Part shown: positions 63,763 through 64,000 of the stretch, piece after piece | How the letters are laid out: every line of letters begins with the position of its first letter | Numbering within the stretch: position 1 is the stretch's first letter | Assembly: GCA_964419545.1 (NCBI GenBank) | Contig: CAYQQU010000001.1 | Coordinates: 204,279-268,278, forward strand | Direction: 5' to 3' | DNA from: CAYQQU01 sp964419545 | GTDB lineage: Bacteria; Bacteroidota; Bacteroidia; Chitinophagales; Saprospiraceae | Length of the DNA: 64,000 nt | Notes under the pieces: generated by a model | What the model was told of the DNA's origin: nothing | Databases searched by the model: none | What the model saw: the letters and a program-made list of their open reading frames with translations, nothing else | Translations under genes and position numbers: made by a program

Positions 63763-64000
63763 ATGCAACCAAAAGAACAAAAAATAATTGAAATACGCAA
63801 TCAATTGGAACAGCTAATAGGCCAGATGGAAGAGCAAACAGAAAAAGGATTAAAAATACACGAGGTGGAAAGGGAGTTATTTAGGAATATGCTTCGATTA
63901 GGCAGACAGCTACTGGAGTATTACATATTGCTGTTGCAGTTAGTGGTAAATCAAGGCAAATCGCGCTTGGATAGCCAGGGTGCAAAGCTGAAGAATACAG
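63763..64000 (+). mobile_element. Transposase, N-terminal part (ISKra4-like?), runs off window
   Basis: 79 codons are visible, starting MQPKEQKIIEIRNQLEQLIG and containing 'HEVERELFRNMLRLGRQLLE', a helical N-terminus rich in Glu, Gln and Leu. The 'E-x-E-x-x-L-x-x-M-L-x-L-G-x-x-L-L' pattern is what I recall at the front of ISKra4-family transposases, ahead of the DDE domain that would lie outside the window. The AT-rich composition contrasts with the chromosome. The left end of the element is probably between 63690 and 63762, where the receptor reading frame breaks. Family assignment is tentative because the catalytic part is not visible. Confidence 0.5.

Overview
The window looks like chromosome from a high-GC, probably marine or aquatic Bacteroidota of the Saprospiria/Lewinella type. 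The pointers are TonB-dependent receptors with carboxypeptidase-regulatory N-termini, gliding/type IX secretion (T9SS) genes (gldA, gldF, gldG), T9SS type A and type B C-terminal sorting domains, CRTAC1-like FG-GAP/ASPIC lipoproteins, and promoters of the TTTG-N17-20-TAnnTTTG kind. The taxonomic call is inference; no rRNA is present.

Layout. 1-4.4 kb (minus): a partial acyl-CoA synthetase, a KASIII-like enzyme and a complete TonB-dependent receptor. 4.7-11 kb (plus): a tiny Cys/Lys-rich protein, topA, a DUF3467 protein, an N-acetylmuramoyl-L-alanine amidase, an AT-rich serine beta-lactamase-like hydrolase and a homocysteine S-methyltransferase. 11-14.7 kb (minus): three secreted proteins, one of them a frameshifted GH43-like glycosidase. 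14.8-21.3 kb (plus): an M66-like metalloprotease with a T9SS tail, aspartase and an S9 peptidase. 21.3-24.7 kb (minus): a large FG-GAP/ASPIC lipoprotein. 24.8-26.7 kb (plus): a secreted metallophosphoesterase. 26.9-28.1 kb (minus): proline dehydrogenase. 28.3-33.7 kb (plus): a compact NAD-reducing [NiFe] hydrogenase operon, hoxF / hoxU-hoxY fusion / unknown 116-aa gene / hoxH / maturation protease, followed by moeA. 35.06 kb: tRNA-Arg(CCG) with its own promoter and terminator. 35.2-41.8 kb (minus): a frameshifted LRR lipoprotein, LMW tyrosine phosphatase, an M16 protease pair (one active, one lacking the zinc motif), a DoxX protein and a dipeptide epimerase. 42-51.6 kb (plus): gldA-orf226-gldF-gldG-DUF4340, a zinc phospholipase C-like protein, DUF368, aroE and a second proline dehydrogenase. 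51.9-60.4 kb (plus): one 2821-aa T9SS adhesin-like protein with 27 tandem ~70-aa repeats. 60.4-63.7 kb (minus): a PiT-like membrane protein and a TonB-dependent receptor cut at its 5' end. 63.76-64 kb: start of a transposase.

The genes fit a surface-active heterotroph. GldA/F/G serve gliding/T9SS, which should export the M66 protease and the giant repeat protein; secreted glycosidase, nuclease/phosphatase-like and peptidase genes plus receptors supply nutrients; aspartase and two proline dehydrogenases catabolise amino acids; the soluble hydrogenase can exchange electrons between H2 and NAD(H).

The observations most worth following are the natural HoxU-HoxY fusion with an extra unknown gene in the hydrogenase operon, a short dispersed intergenic repeat present at six to seven places (often just upstream of a start codon), two frameshifted exported-protein genes, the KASIII homologue lacking the usual His/Asn pair, and the IS junction at a decapitated receptor gene.
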